DNA from: Kribbella turkmenica
Lineage (GTDB): Bacteria; Actinomycetota; Actinomycetes; Propionibacteriales; Kribbellaceae
Length of the DNA stretch: 53,315 nt
Direction: 5' to 3'
Assembly: GCF_004348725.1 (NCBI RefSeq)
Contig: NZ_SMKR01000028.1
Location: 1-53,315 of the forward strand
This document shows positions 41,580 through 50,477 of this stretch, in pieces. Every line of letters starts with the position of its first letter. The stretch's first letter is position 1. The notes below the pieces were generated by a model. The model searched no databases, was not told where the DNA came from, and saw only the letters and a list, made by a program, of their open reading frames with translations. The position numbers and the translations under genes were made by a program.

Positions 41580-42130
41580 CAACCCAGAATCTGCCCGACG
41601 AGCAACGACGGATCGCTGTATCGAGTGACCACTATCGCGAGGTCCTCGGCCACTTCATCACCGGAGTGACCGTGGTGACGGCGATGCATACCGATGGACC
41701 GGTCGGCTTCACCTGCCAGTCGTTCGGCGCGCTCTCGCTCGATCCACCACTCGTCTTCCTGTGTGCGAGCAAGACGTCGACGTCGTGGCCGAAGGTGGCG
41801 GCAGGCGGGCGGTTCGGGGTCAACATCCTGGCGCACGACCAGATCGCGATGGCCCGACGCTTCGCAGTGAGCGGTGGCGACAAGTTCGCTGGAATCTCCT
41901 GGTCCGCGGGATGGGCCGGCGGCGCACCCGCGCTGCCTGGCACGCTCGGGTGGCTCGAATGCGAGATCGTCACTGTGCACGAGGCCGGGGATCACTGGTT
42001 CGTGGTCGCGCGGGTGCTCGATCTGGCGGCGATCCCCGACCGGCGACCCCTGACGTTCTTCCGCGGCGCACTCGCCGGCTTCGCCGTACACGGACCCGCG
42101 GAGTCTCCGCGCGCACCAAGGAAGGGATGA
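41576..42130 (+). CDS. Flavin reductase-domain protein (HpaC/HsaB-like)
   Basis: 184 residues with the flavin reductase barrel: YREVLGHFITGVTVVTAMHT, GFTCQSFGALSLDPPLVFLC, ASKTSTSWPKVAAGGRFGVN, and a closing IPDRRPLTFFRGALAGF. Such proteins reduce FMN or FAD with NAD(P)H and hand it to a partner monooxygenase. The LLM enzymes at 27748 and 52228 are candidate partners. Starts inside the stop of the small hypothetical gene and lies 4 bp from the thiolase gene. Confidence 0.92.
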   Translation: MTTQNLPDEQRRIAVSSDHYREVLGHFITGVTVVTAMHTDGPVGFTCQSFGALSLDPPLVFLCASKTSTSWPKVAAGGRFGVNILAHDQIAMARRFAVSGGDKFAGISWSAGWAGGAPALPGTLGWLECEIVTVHEAGDHWFVVARVLDLAAIPDRRPLTFFRGALAGFAVHGPAESPRAPRKG

Positions 42131-42134
42131 GAGC

Positions 42135-43361
42135 GTGCCAGAAGCAGTGATCGTGTCGACCGCGCGTTCGCCGATCGGGCGTGCGTACAAGGGCTCGTTG
42201 AAGGATCTACGTGCGGACGGCCTGGCCGTGCAAATGGTCCAGGCCGCACTGGCCAAGGTCCCCGAGCTGGATCCGGCGCAGCTCACGGACCTGATGCTCG
42301 GGTGCGGACTGCCCGGCGGTGAGCAGGGACAGAACCTGGGCCGGAACGTCGCCGTCCTGCTCGGCCACGACCAGTTGCCGGGGACCACCGTCACGCGGTA
42401 TTGCTCGTCCTCCCTGCAAACCACCAGGATGGCGTTCCACGCGATCAAGGCCGGCGAGGGGGATGCCTACATCTCGGCCGGCGTCGAAGCCGTCAGCCGC
42501 TTCGGCAAGGGCACCAGCGACCAGATCGAAGGGCAGGACCTGGCCAATCCCCTCTTCGCCTGTGCCATCACCCGAACCGCGAAGCGCGGCGAGGAGACCG
42601 CGGAACCGTGGACCGACCCGCGCGCCGACGGCGAACTCCCGGATGTCTACATCGCGATGGGTCAGACGGCGGAGAACGTCCAGCAGGTGCTCGGCATGAG
42701 CCGGACGGAGCAGGACGAGTTCGCCGTCCGGAGCCAGAACCTCGCCGAGAAGGCCATCGCGGACGGGTTCTGGGAGCGCGACATCAGTCCGGTGGTGTTG
42801 CCGGACGGGACCGAGGTCGTCGCCGACGACTGTCCGAGGCCGGGAGTGACTCTGGAGGCTGTCAGCCAACTGCAGCCGGTGTTCCGGCCCGACGGCACGG
42901 TCACCGCAGGCAACGCGTGTCCGCTCAACGATGGTGCGGCCGCGCTGGTGGTGATGAGCGACACCAAGGCGAGGCATCTGGGCATCACGCCGCTCGCCCG
43001 GATCATCTCCACGGCGGTCACCGGACTGTCGCCGGAGATCATGGGCCTCGGTCCGGTCGAGGCGATCCCGGCGGCGCTGCGCGGTGCCGGGCTGTCAGTC
43101 GAGGACATCGACCTGTTCGAGATCAACGAGGCGTTCGCGGTGCAGGCGCTCGGCTCCGCACAGCAGCTAGGCATTCCGCTGGACAAGCTCAACGTGAACG
43201 GGGGCTCGATCGCCGTCGGGCATCCGTTCGGGATGACCGGAGCCCGGATCACCAGCACCTTGATCAACTCGCTGCAGTGGCACGACCGGCAGTTCGGGGT
43301 CGAGTCGATGTGCGTCGGTGGCGGCATGGGCATGGCGATGGTGATCGAACGCCTGTCCTGA
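42135..43361 (+). CDS. Acetyl-CoA acyltransferase (thiolase)
   Basis: 408 residues from GTG 42135. Thiolase landmarks: AVIVSTARSPIGRAYKGSLK, VTRYCSSSLQTTRMAFHAIK with acylated Cys90, NEAFAVQALGSAQQLGIPLD, VNGGSIAVGHPFGMTGARI with His, and ESMCVGGGMGMAMV with the second Cys. It is of the degradative acetyl-CoA C-acyltransferase type, which cleaves a 3-ketoacyl-CoA to acetyl-CoA and a shorter acyl-CoA. With the FabG, MaoC and dehydrogenase that follow it makes a full beta-oxidation round. Confidence 0.95.
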   Translation: MPEAVIVSTARSPIGRAYKGSLKDLRADGLAVQMVQAALAKVPELDPAQLTDLMLGCGLPGGEQGQNLGRNVAVLLGHDQLPGTTVTRYCSSSLQTTRMAFHAIKAGEGDAYISAGVEAVSRFGKGTSDQIEGQDLANPLFACAITRTAKRGEETAEPWTDPRADGELPDVYIAMGQTAENVQQVLGMSRTEQDEFAVRSQNLAEKAIADGFWERDISPVVLPDGTEVVADDCPRPGVTLEAVSQLQPVFRPDGTVTAGNACPLNDGAAALVVMSDTKARHLGITPLARIISTAVTGLSPEIMGLGPVEAIPAALRGAGLSVEDIDLFEINEAFAVQALGSAQQLGIPLDKLNVNGGSIAVGHPFGMTGARITSTLINSLQWHDRQFGVESMCVGGGMGMAMVIERLS

Positions 43362-43402
43362 CTCGTCGCGGAATGTCCTGAAGAGCTGAGACGGAGGAAC
43401 CA

Positions 43403-44158
43403 ATGAACCAAGCGCGCATCGCGATCGTTACCGGCGGAGCCCGTGGGATCGGCGCGGCCACAGCGATCCGGTTGGCGGCCGAAGGCCACTTCGTCGCCGT
43501 GCTGGATCTCGACCCGGCCCAGTGCGCCGGCACGACGGACGCCATCGCCGACCGAGGTGGGAAGGCGGTGGCGATCGGTGTCGACGTGAGCGACGAGAAC
43601 TCGGTGGCTGAGGCCATCGAGGCCGTCGACGCCGTGCTGGGGGAACCCACGATCCTGGTCAACAACGCCGGGATCATCCGGGACAACCTGTTGTTCAAGA
43701 TGAGCACAGCGGACTGGGACGCGGTCCTCGGCGTCCATCTGCGCGGAACGTTCCTGATGAGCCGGGCCGTGCAGCCGTACATGCGGGATGCGGGGTTCGG
43801 GCGGATCGTGAACTTGTCCAGCACGTCCGCACTGGGCAATCGTGGTCAGGCCAACTACTCGGCGGCCAAGGCCGGCCTGCAGGGGATCACCAAGACTCTT
43901 GCGATCGAGTTGGGGAAGTTCGGCGTCACCGTCAACGCCGTCGCGCCGGGTTTCATCCAGACCGACATGACGGCGGCCACAGCGGAGCGGATCGGCATCC
44001 CGTTCGACGACTTCGTCGCCGGCGCGGCCGCGCAGATCCCTGTCGGCCGCGTCGGGCAGCCCGAGGACGTCGCCCATGCCGTGTCGTACCTGGTCAGCGA
44101 GGCCGCGGGTTTCGTCTCCGGCCAGGTTCTCTACCTGGCCGGCGGGCCGACCGATTGA
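43403..44158 (+). CDS. FabG-like 3-hydroxyacyl-CoA dehydrogenase (SDR)
   Basis: 251 residues, ATG 43403 behind GGAGGAACCA. ARIAIVTGGARGIGAATAIR, VAVLDLDPAQCAGTTDAIAD (Asp favouring NAD), ILVNNAGIIRDNLLFKMSTA, NLSSTSALGNRGQANYSAAK and GQVLYLAGGPTD show a classical SDR of the FabG group. Position between thiolase and MaoC makes 3-hydroxyacyl-CoA oxidation the best guess. Confidence 0.93.
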   Translation: MNQARIAIVTGGARGIGAATAIRLAAEGHFVAVLDLDPAQCAGTTDAIADRGGKAVAIGVDVSDENSVAEAIEAVDAVLGEPTILVNNAGIIRDNLLFKMSTADWDAVLGVHLRGTFLMSRAVQPYMRDAGFGRIVNLSSTSALGNRGQANYSAAKAGLQGITKTLAIELGKFGVTVNAVAPGFIQTDMTAATAERIGIPFDDFVAGAAAQIPVGRVGQPEDVAHAVSYLVSEAAGFVSGQVLYLAGGPTD

Positions 44159-44165
44159 GACCTCG

Positions 44166-44618
44166 ATGAGGCGCTTCGTGGGGATCGCCGAGCTGGAAGA
44201 TGCCGTCGGCACCCATCTGGGGTACTCCGATTGGTACGACGTGACGCAGGAGCGGATCGACGCCTTCGCCGCCGCGACGGGTGACGACCAGTGGATCCAC
44301 ACGGACCCTGCCCGGGCCGCTAGCGGCCCGTTCGGTACCACGATCGCCCATGGCTATCTGACGCTCTCGCTCGTCCCGGTGATGCTGGATCAGGTGTACG
44401 CGGTCGACGGCATCTCGATGGAGGTCAACTACGGTGCCGATCTGTTGCGGTTCCCGGCTGTCGTGCCGGTCGGCTCCCGGGTCCGCGGCGGTGTCCAGCT
44501 CGTTGCCGTCAAACCTGTTGCCCTCGGCCACCAGGTGTGTGTCCGGGTGACGATCGAGCGTGACGGCGGTGAGAAGCCGGTCTGCGTGATCGACGTTCTC
44601 AGGGTGGCCGCGCCGTGA
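44166..44618 (+). CDS. MaoC-family enoyl-CoA hydratase
   Basis: 150 residues from ATG 44166, 7 bp after the FabG stop. Hot-dog hydratase: YDVTQERIDAFAAATGDDQW, IHTDPARAASGPFGTTIAHG (Asp/His active site: D-x-x-x-IH), YLTLSLVPVMLDQVYAV and VEVNYG-like SMEVNYGADLLRFPAVVPVG. It adds water to a trans-2-enoyl-CoA made by the acyl-CoA dehydrogenase of the operon, giving the FabG substrate. Overlaps the phosphotransferase gene by GTGA. Confidence 0.92.
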   Translation: MRRFVGIAELEDAVGTHLGYSDWYDVTQERIDAFAAATGDDQWIHTDPARAASGPFGTTIAHGYLTLSLVPVMLDQVYAVDGISMEVNYGADLLRFPAVVPVGSRVRGGVQLVAVKPVALGHQVCVRVTIERDGGEKPVCVIDVLRVAAP

Positions 44619-45637
44619 CCGGGGACAGAGCCTCGGCAGGCCTGAACCTCGAGCGGCTGACGCAGTGGTTCCCGAGCGCGATGCCCCGAACCACAGGACG
44701 GCCGCTGTCGGGCCGCCTGATCGCCGGTGGCTGGTCGAACCTCACGTTCGAGATCGGCGACGGCGAACACGCCTGGGTACTGCGCCGTCCGCCGCTCGGA
44801 CACGTCCTGGCCACGGCCCACGACATGAGTCGCGAGTACCGCGTCATGCAGGCGCTCGCGGGCACCGGCGTACCCGTTCCTGAGACGTACGCGCTGTGTA
44901 CGGACGCCACCGTCATCGGAGCGCCGTTCTACCTGATGGAGAAAGTCGAAGGCGTCCCGTACCGGAGTGCGGCGGAGCTGGCGCCACTGGCTCCGGACCG
45001 GGTCCGCGCCATCTCGCAACGGCTGGTCGACGCGTTGGTCGCACTGCACGAGGTCGAGCCGTCTGCGGTCGGTCTGGAGGATTTCGGTCGTGCCGATGGA
45101 TTCCTGGCCCGGCAGGTTCGGCGCTGGAGTGCCCAGCTCGACGCCTCCCGGAGCCGGGACCTGGCCCCGGCCGGCGAGCTCCGGGATCTGCTGGCCGCCA
45201 ACGTTCCGGCTCAGTCCGCACCAGGCATCGTTCACGGGGACTACCGTCTCGACAACGTTCTCATCGACCAGGCCGACCGGCCGGCGGCGATCATCGACTG
45301 GGAGATGGCGACGATCGGCGACCCGATCACCGATCTCGCCGTCCTGATCGTCTACCAGCGGCTCAGCCGGCTGTGCGGGGGAGAGGTGGTCTCGGACGCC
45401 GCCGCGGCACCAGGTTTCCTGTCCGAGGACGAGCTGCGAGCCCGGTACCTGGCGGGCGGAGGCCGCCGTACGTCCCACTTCGGTTTCTACCTCGGCCTGG
45501 CCGCCTACAAGCTCGCCGGGGTTGCCGAGGGCATCTATTACCGGCATCGAACCACTGGCTCCGGATTCGAGCGGATTGGAGCACTGACCGTGCCCCTGCT
45601 GGAGATCGGCCTGGCGTCGGTGAGGGAAGAGGACTGA
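44615..45637 (+). CDS. Phosphotransferase-family protein (APH-like, ACAD-associated)
   Basis: 340 residues with a kinase-like fold: [40 protein letters not shown], the Brenner motif [16 protein letters not shown] and DFG-equivalent [20 protein letters not shown]. Such APH-like proteins occur next to or fused with ACAD10/11-type dehydrogenases and phosphorylate hydroxyacyl-CoA so that it can be eliminated. The next gene is exactly such a dehydrogenase and overlaps this one by one base, so a 4-hydroxyacyl-CoA processing pair is a reasonable idea. GTG start. Confidence 0.92.
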   Translation: MTGDRASAGLNLERLTQWFPSAMPRTTGRPLSGRLIAGGWSNLTFEIGDGEHAWVLRRPPLGHVLATAHDMSREYRVMQALAGTGVPVPETYALCTDATVIGAPFYLMEKVEGVPYRSAAELAPLAPDRVRAISQRLVDALVALHEVEPSAVGLEDFGRADGFLARQVRRWSAQLDASRSRDLAPAGELRDLLAANVPAQSAPGIVHGDYRLDNVLIDQADRPAAIIDWEMATIGDPITDLAVLIVYQRLSRLCGGEVVSDAAAAPGFLSEDELRARYLAGGGRRTSHFGFYLGLAAYKLAGVAEGIYYRHRTTGSGFERIGALTVPLLEIGLASVREED

Positions 45638-46863
45638 TGGACTTCGGCTACGACGCTCGTACGACGGAGCTGCGCGAGCGGCTCCTCGATTTCATGGACG
45701 CCTACGTCTACCCGAACGAGTCCACCTTCGAGGAGCAACTCGGCCTGCTGGAGAACCGCTGGGCCTGGGACTCGGCGCCCATCCTGATCGAGCTGCGCCA
45801 GGAAGCGCGCCGGCAGGGTCTGTGGAATCTGTTCCTCCCGGGCGAACGAGGTGCCGGCCTGACGAACCAGCAGTACGCGCCGCTGGCCGAGATCACCGGC
45901 CGGAGCCCGCACCTGGCGCCGGCCACGCTGAACTGCGCCGCTCCGGACACCGGCAACATGGAGTTGCTGGCGATGTTCGGCACCGGTGGGCAGAAGAAGC
46001 AGTGGCTCGAACCACTGCTGGCCGGGGAGATCCGTTCGTCGTTCGCGATGACCGAGCCGGACGTGGCGTCCTCCGATGCGACGAACGTGGCGACGCGGAT
46101 CGAACGCGACGGTGACGACTACGTGATCAACGGCCGCAAGTGGTGGATCACCGGCGCCATGAACCCGAACGCCAAGATCTTCATCGTGATGGGCAAGACC
46201 GACCCGGCCGCCGACCGGCATCGCCGCCAATCCATGATCTTGGTCCCGCGAGACACGCCCGGTGTCGAGGTCGTCAGGCACCTGCAGGTCCTCGGATACG
46301 ACGACCACGAGCACGGCGGCCACGCTGAGCTCCGGTTCGACAACGTGCGGGTTCCTGGGGACCACATCATCAGCGGTGAGGGCGAAGGCTTCGCGATCGC
46401 GCAGGCCCGCCTCGGCCCGGGACGCATCCATCACTGCATGCGGTCGATCGGTGTCGCCGAGCGGGCACTCGAACTCTTGTGTGCCAGGGTCAAGGAGCGC
46501 GTTGCCTTCGGCAAACCGCTGGCCGACCAGGGCGTCGTACGGGATTGGATCGCGGAGTCGCGCGTCCGGATCGAGCAACTGCGCCTGCTCACACTGAAGG
46601 CGGCGTGGCTGATGGATACTCGAGGCAACAAAGCCGCTCACACCGAGATCCAGGCGATCAAGATCGCCTCACCCACGACCGTTCAGTGGATCGTCGACAA
46701 GGCGATCCAGGCGCACGGAGGCGGAGGGCTGTCGCAGGACTACCCGCTCGCCTACGGCTACGCGCTTGCCCGGATGCTGCGGTTCGTCGACGGTCCGGAC
46801 GAGGTCCACAAGGACGCCATGGCGCGTGGCGAACTAAGAAAGTCCGGAACGGCTCGGCGGTAA
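45637..46863 (+). CDS. Acyl-CoA dehydrogenase of the ACAD10/11 type
   Basis: 408 residues from ATG 45637; the same frame is open upstream but runs inside the phosphotransferase gene. Seen: [80 protein letters not shown], and the C-terminal [35 protein letters not shown]. The DGPDEVH end, with Asp where medium-chain enzymes have Glu, is typical of the ACAD10/11 branch. FAD enzyme for a CoA thioester. It follows the APH-like gene, as in the known pairing that acts on hydroxyacyl-CoA. Confidence 0.93.
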   Translation: MDFGYDARTTELRERLLDFMDAYVYPNESTFEEQLGLLENRWAWDSAPILIELRQEARRQGLWNLFLPGERGAGLTNQQYAPLAEITGRSPHLAPATLNCAAPDTGNMELLAMFGTGGQKKQWLEPLLAGEIRSSFAMTEPDVASSDATNVATRIERDGDDYVINGRKWWITGAMNPNAKIFIVMGKTDPAADRHRRQSMILVPRDTPGVEVVRHLQVLGYDDHEHGGHAELRFDNVRVPGDHIISGEGEGFAIAQARLGPGRIHHCMRSIGVAERALELLCARVKERVAFGKPLADQGVVRDWIAESRVRIEQLRLLTLKAAWLMDTRGNKAAHTEIQAIKIASPTTVQWIVDKAIQAHGGGGLSQDYPLAYGYALARMLRFVDGPDEVHKDAMARGELRKSGTARR

Positions 46864-46889
46864 CGCTGCGCCAGGGAAGGCGAGGACAC

Positions 46890-48041
46890 ATGGTCACGAT
46901 GGTCGATCCGGCGAAGTTCCGGCAGGTGCTCGGGCAGTACCCGACAGGGGTGGCGATCGTGACCGCGGCGAGTCCCGCCGGAGAACCGCTCGGTATGACG
47001 GTCGGCTCGTTCACCTCGGTGTCGCTCGACCCGCCCCTTGTCGCGTTCCTTCCGGACCAGAAGTCGAGGTCGTGGCAGGCGCTCCGCGATGCGGGCAAGA
47101 GGTTCTGTGTCAACGTCCTGAGTGCCGGCCAGGAGGACATCTGCCGTAGCGTCGCGAGCCGCGGGCAGGGCAAATTCGACGGTATCGACCTCGAGCGGTC
47201 ACCCGGTGGCAGTCCGGTGATCAGTGGTGCCGTCGCGTACGTCGACTGCACTCTCGAAGTGATCCACGACGCGGGGGACCATCACATCGTCATTGGTCGG
47301 GTCGAACACCTCGAGACGCAGAACTCCCGGTATCCGTTGCTGTTCTTCCGCGGCGGGTACGGATCGTTCAGCCCGCTCTCGCTGGGGGCGGCCGAGGCTG
47401 ACATCGTGGGTCAGATGCGGCTCGTCGACCTGATCCGTCCGACGATCGAGCAGCTCGCGGACGAACTCGCGACAGAGGTCAGCGCGCTGTGCCTCGTGGG
47501 AGATGAACTGGTGATCGCCGCGTCCGCGGGGCAGGAGCGCAGCTCCGACCTTCCGACCAGAGTCGGGCAACGATGGCCGTTCGCCCCGCCGATGGGATCG
47601 GTGTTCGCCGCCGCGGGTGACGAGGTGATCCGTGACCGGTGGCTGGGGATGGCCGGCGCGGAACGCCGTACGCACGCGGAATGGTTGCTGCGTCGGGCCG
47701 AGGCGGATGGCTATGTGCTCAGCCTCTCCGCCGCACCACCGTCAGGCCGTGGCGGCACCATCGACGTTTTCCGGAGCGGTGAAGCGACCATCACGCCTGC
47801 GTTGGTCGAGAGAGCCCTGCGCGCGGAAGAGCTGATCTACAACCCCACGAACCTGGATGCCCGGGGCGGACTCGTCCTCAGGTCGCTGAGTGTCCCGGTC
47901 GTGGCCGGCCCGAGGAATGTCGTCTGCGCTCTCACCCTCTGGGGTCCGCAGACGGTGGCAACGTCGGCCATCATCGAACGGAGCGTTGCGCGCATGACGG
48001 CCGCGGCCGCGGCTGCCGGCTTGGCCGCAGGCAGATCCTGA
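46890..48041 (+). CDS. Flavin reductase domain fused to an IclR-type effector-binding domain
   Basis: 383 residues from ATG 46890 (GGCGAGGACAC ahead). Residues about 1-165 are a flavin reductase: FRQVLGQYPTGVAIVTAASP, VGSFTSVSLDPPLVAFLPDQ, SRSWQALRDAGKRFCVNVL, YPLLFFRGGYGSFSPL. Residues about 180-383 resemble the C-terminal effector domain of IclR regulators: LIRPTIEQLADELATEVSAL, VGQRWPFAPPMGSVFAAAGD and ALTLWGPQTVATSAIIERSV, without a DNA-binding domain. The fusion suggests that flavin reduction is switched by a small-molecule ligand. The second domain is identified by eye only. Last gene of the operon, overlapping nothing. Confidence 0.78.
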   Translation: MVTMVDPAKFRQVLGQYPTGVAIVTAASPAGEPLGMTVGSFTSVSLDPPLVAFLPDQKSRSWQALRDAGKRFCVNVLSAGQEDICRSVASRGQGKFDGIDLERSPGGSPVISGAVAYVDCTLEVIHDAGDHHIVIGRVEHLETQNSRYPLLFFRGGYGSFSPLSLGAAEADIVGQMRLVDLIRPTIEQLADELATEVSALCLVGDELVIAASAGQERSSDLPTRVGQRWPFAPPMGSVFAAAGDEVIRDRWLGMAGAERRTHAEWLLRRAEADGYVLSLSAAPPSGRGGTIDVFRSGEATITPALVERALRAEELIYNPTNLDARGGLVLRSLSVPVVAGPRNVVCALTLWGPQTVATSAIIERSVARMTAAAAAAGLAAGRS

Positions 48042-48096
48042 CGGTTCCCGCCACGCTCCTGCAGTAGCGCCACCGCAGCCACAGATTGCGGACTTT

Positions 48097-48104
48097 GGTC
48101 ACAG
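48097..48104 (+). promoter_or_regulatory. GGTCACAG element upstream of the ABC importer
   Basis: GGTCACAG in ACTTTGGTCACAGCGATG, about 100 bp before ATG 48204, in the 162-bp gap after the fusion gene. The core is shared with 26797-26804 and 41155-41162, and CAGAC follows 15 bases later. Confidence 0.4.
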
Positions 48105-48203
48105 CGATGTTTCAGGGTGCAGACCACAGTGTTTCCAATGCGCACCGGGTGACCTCGTCCCAGGCTCGGCAGCGCTTCTCCAGCCCTACTCTCAGGAGCG
48201 AGC

Positions 48204-49271
48204 ATGTCGAAGAGAAGAACGTATTCGGGGCTACTCGCACTCGGCGCGACCGCCGCCTTGCTGGCCGGCTGTTCTGCTGACGGCTCGGCCACCGACGCCT
48301 CCGCCGCCGATGCCCACGTGACCGGTCCGCTGGCCGATCTGTACGCCGCCGCCAAGAAGGAGGGCAAGGTCACGGTCTACGAGAACGCCAGCCCGGACGC
48401 GGTGGCCGCTCTCGCCGAGGGCTTCGAGAAGATGTACCCCGGCATCAAGGTCGAGGCAGTCCGGCTCCCGGACGCCCAGATGATTCCGCGGCTCGAAACG
48501 GAGCTGAGTTCCGGCGCTCCGACCGCCGACTTCATCGAGAACGCGTCGCCCGGCTGGCTGATCGCGCAGGGCGCGAAGGGTGCCTGGGTCGCGTCCGACG
48601 CTCCACAGGCCGGTGGCAAGGGATCGTACGACGCCGCCAAGTACTTCGATGCCAAGAACAAGGTGTACGAGGTCGGCGGGTCCGTCACCACCTTCGCCTG
48701 GAACACCGAGCTGGTCCCGGACGGAATCAAGGACTACCCAGACCTGGCCGACCCGAAGTTTGGCGGCGGCAAGGTGGGAGTGCTCGAACTCGCGAGCGCT
48801 CCGGGCGCCGTCTACTACAACTGGCTCGAGAAGACGTTCGGCACCACCTTCTACGACACTTTGGGGGCACAGAAACCGCGCATCTACCCGAGTACCACCG
48901 ACATCGTCCAGGCCCTGGGATCGGGCGAGATCTACGCCACGAACTGGGTCGTCCCGACTCTGCTCGAGCAGGCCAAGGCTGACGGCGCGCCCGTCGCCTA
49001 CGCCATGTCGCCGACAGGGACGTTCGGCCTGCACGGGTACGGCGTCATCAACGCCAAGGCCAAGAACCCCAACGCAGCCAAGCTCTACCTCGAGTACGTG
49101 CTCAGCCCCGAGGGCCAGGCTCAGATCTGGGCGCTCGGAGCCTCGGTCGTCTCGCCACCGCCGGAAGGTGTGCTGACCACGAACGACAAGTTGCCGCCGT
49201 GGGATCCCGCGCAGGAGACAACTCAGAAGCTCGAAGCTGCCCGCGCCAGCTGGGATGCGGCGTACCGCTGA
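48204..49271 (+). CDS. ABC transporter substrate-binding lipoprotein (iron/polyamine-like, type 2 periplasmic-binding)
   Basis: 355 residues. Signal MSKRRTYSGLLALGATAALL and lipobox LAGC give an exported lipoprotein. The mature part is a two-lobed binding protein of the AfuA/PotD-like family: GKVTVYENASPDAVAALAEG, KMYPGIKVEAVRLPDAQMIP, LSSGAPTADFIENASPGWLI, KVYEVGGSVTTFAWNTELVP and YPSTTDIVQALGSGEIYATN. The ligand may be an anion or organic compound rather than iron; no iron-ligand pattern is obvious. It opens an importer operon (binding protein, ATPase, fused permease) that ends with an LLM enzyme, so uptake of the locus substrate is likely. Confidence 0.92.
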   Translation: MSKRRTYSGLLALGATAALLAGCSADGSATDASAADAHVTGPLADLYAAAKKEGKVTVYENASPDAVAALAEGFEKMYPGIKVEAVRLPDAQMIPRLETELSSGAPTADFIENASPGWLIAQGAKGAWVASDAPQAGGKGSYDAAKYFDAKNKVYEVGGSVTTFAWNTELVPDGIKDYPDLADPKFGGGKVGVLELASAPGAVYYNWLEKTFGTTFYDTLGAQKPRIYPSTTDIVQALGSGEIYATNWVVPTLLEQAKADGAPVAYAMSPTGTFGLHGYGVINAKAKNPNAAKLYLEYVLSPEGQAQIWALGASVVSPPPEGVLTTNDKLPPWDPAQETTQKLEAARASWDAAYR

Positions 49272-49327
49272 GGCGCACCCGCCGAGGCGCCTGCCCAGCT
49301 CACGCACCGTCAAGGAACGAGGACACG

Positions 49328-50473
49328 ATGTCACACATTCTGGTGAAGGGGCTGCACAAGCAGTTCGCGGGGAAGCCGCCGACGACGGCGATCGACGATC
49401 TCGACTTCGCCATCGAGGCGGGTGAGTTTATCGTCCTGCTCGGGCCGAGCGGCTGCGGGAAGACCACGACGCTGCGGTGTCTGGCCGGCCTGGAGACCGC
49501 CGGCTCGGGTGCGATCTCCCTGGGGGGAACGACGTGGTTCGACTCGTCCCGGCGGATCGCTCTGCCGCCGGAGAAGCGCAACATCGGCATGGTGTTCCAG
49601 TCGTACGCATTGTGGCCGCACCTGACGGTCCGCAAGAACATCGGGTATCCGTTGCAGGCCCGAGGCACGAAGGGGCCAGAAGCAGCGAAGCGGGTCGAGG
49701 AGGCGGCTGCCCTGGTCGACTGCGCGACCTTGCTCGACCGCTACCCAGCTCAGCTCAGTGGTGGCCAGCAGCAACGAGTGTCACTGGCCCGGAGCCTGGT
49801 CTCGCGTCCCGATCTGATCCTCTTCGACGAGCCGCTGAGCAACCTCGATGCGAAGCTGCGTGACGACGTACGGGCCCACCTGCATGAGTTGCACGCACGG
49901 CTGAAGTTCACCGCCGTGTTCGTCACCCACGACCAGAGCGAAGCCCTCGCGCTGGCCGATCGGGTCGCGGTGATGAGGGCGGGCCGGTTCGAGCAGATTG
50001 GTACTCCGTTCGACGTTTTCGAACGCCCGGCGACGGAGTACGTCGCTGACTTCATCGGTCTGTCCAACCGGCTGCCGGCTGCCCGCATCGACGGCGTGAC
50101 CCGGGTGTCCGGGGTCGAGGTGGAAGGGCTGGTCCTCGCTTCCGCGCAGCACGACGAGTTCGTCCTGCGCATCCGGCCCGAGGACCTGCGGCTCGCGCCG
50201 GATCGCGGGTCCCTGTCCGGTCTGACGACGGTTGCCGGCACCGTGATCGATTCTGTCTTCGGCGGCCGCCATCTCGACGTCTACGTCGCGGTCGGCGGCC
50301 TTCGTCTGCACGCCCGCATCGAGGCTCGCACGACCGATGACTGGGCCCGCGCGCTGCGTGGTGGTGAGCCCGTCGTGGTGGGCTTCTGTCCAGACTTCGC
50401 CAGGGCCTACGGTCTGGAGAACGAGGGATCCCGGCTCATCACCGTCCAGCCGCTCGTCGCGACCAAGGACTGA
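49328..50473 (+). CDS. ABC transporter ATPase (PotA/FbpC-like) with C-terminal TOBE domain
   Basis: 381 residues from ATG 49328 behind AAGGAACGAGGACACG. Walker A GPSGCGKTTTLRCLAG, Q-loop VFQSYALWPHLTV, signature LSGGQQQRVSLARSLVSRPD, Walker B LILFDEPLSNLDAKLRDDVR and H-loop FVTHDQSEALALADRVAVMR are intact. The last about 130 residues form the TOBE/MalK-type regulatory barrel (LRIRPEDLRLAPDRG, VIDSVFGGRHLDVYVAVGGL). Energises the permease that follows 4 bp later. Confidence 0.95.
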   Translation: MSHILVKGLHKQFAGKPPTTAIDDLDFAIEAGEFIVLLGPSGCGKTTTLRCLAGLETAGSGAISLGGTTWFDSSRRIALPPEKRNIGMVFQSYALWPHLTVRKNIGYPLQARGTKGPEAAKRVEEAAALVDCATLLDRYPAQLSGGQQQRVSLARSLVSRPDLILFDEPLSNLDAKLRDDVRAHLHELHARLKFTAVFVTHDQSEALALADRVAVMRAGRFEQIGTPFDVFERPATEYVADFIGLSNRLPAARIDGVTRVSGVEVEGLVLASAQHDEFVLRIRPEDLRLAPDRGSLSGLTTVAGTVIDSVFGGRHLDVYVAVGGLRLHARIEARTTDDWARALRGGEPVVVGFCPDFARAYGLENEGSRLITVQPLVATKD

Positions 50474-50477
50474 CGCC

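Noticed and set aside
44896-45636. Upstream extension of the ACAD gene giving a 655-residue fusion
   Set aside because: The added part is the phosphotransferase gene read in the wrong frame.
49199-49327. N-terminal extension of the PotA-like ATPase
   Set aside because: ATPases of this family start a few residues before the first strand, as they do from ATG 49328.
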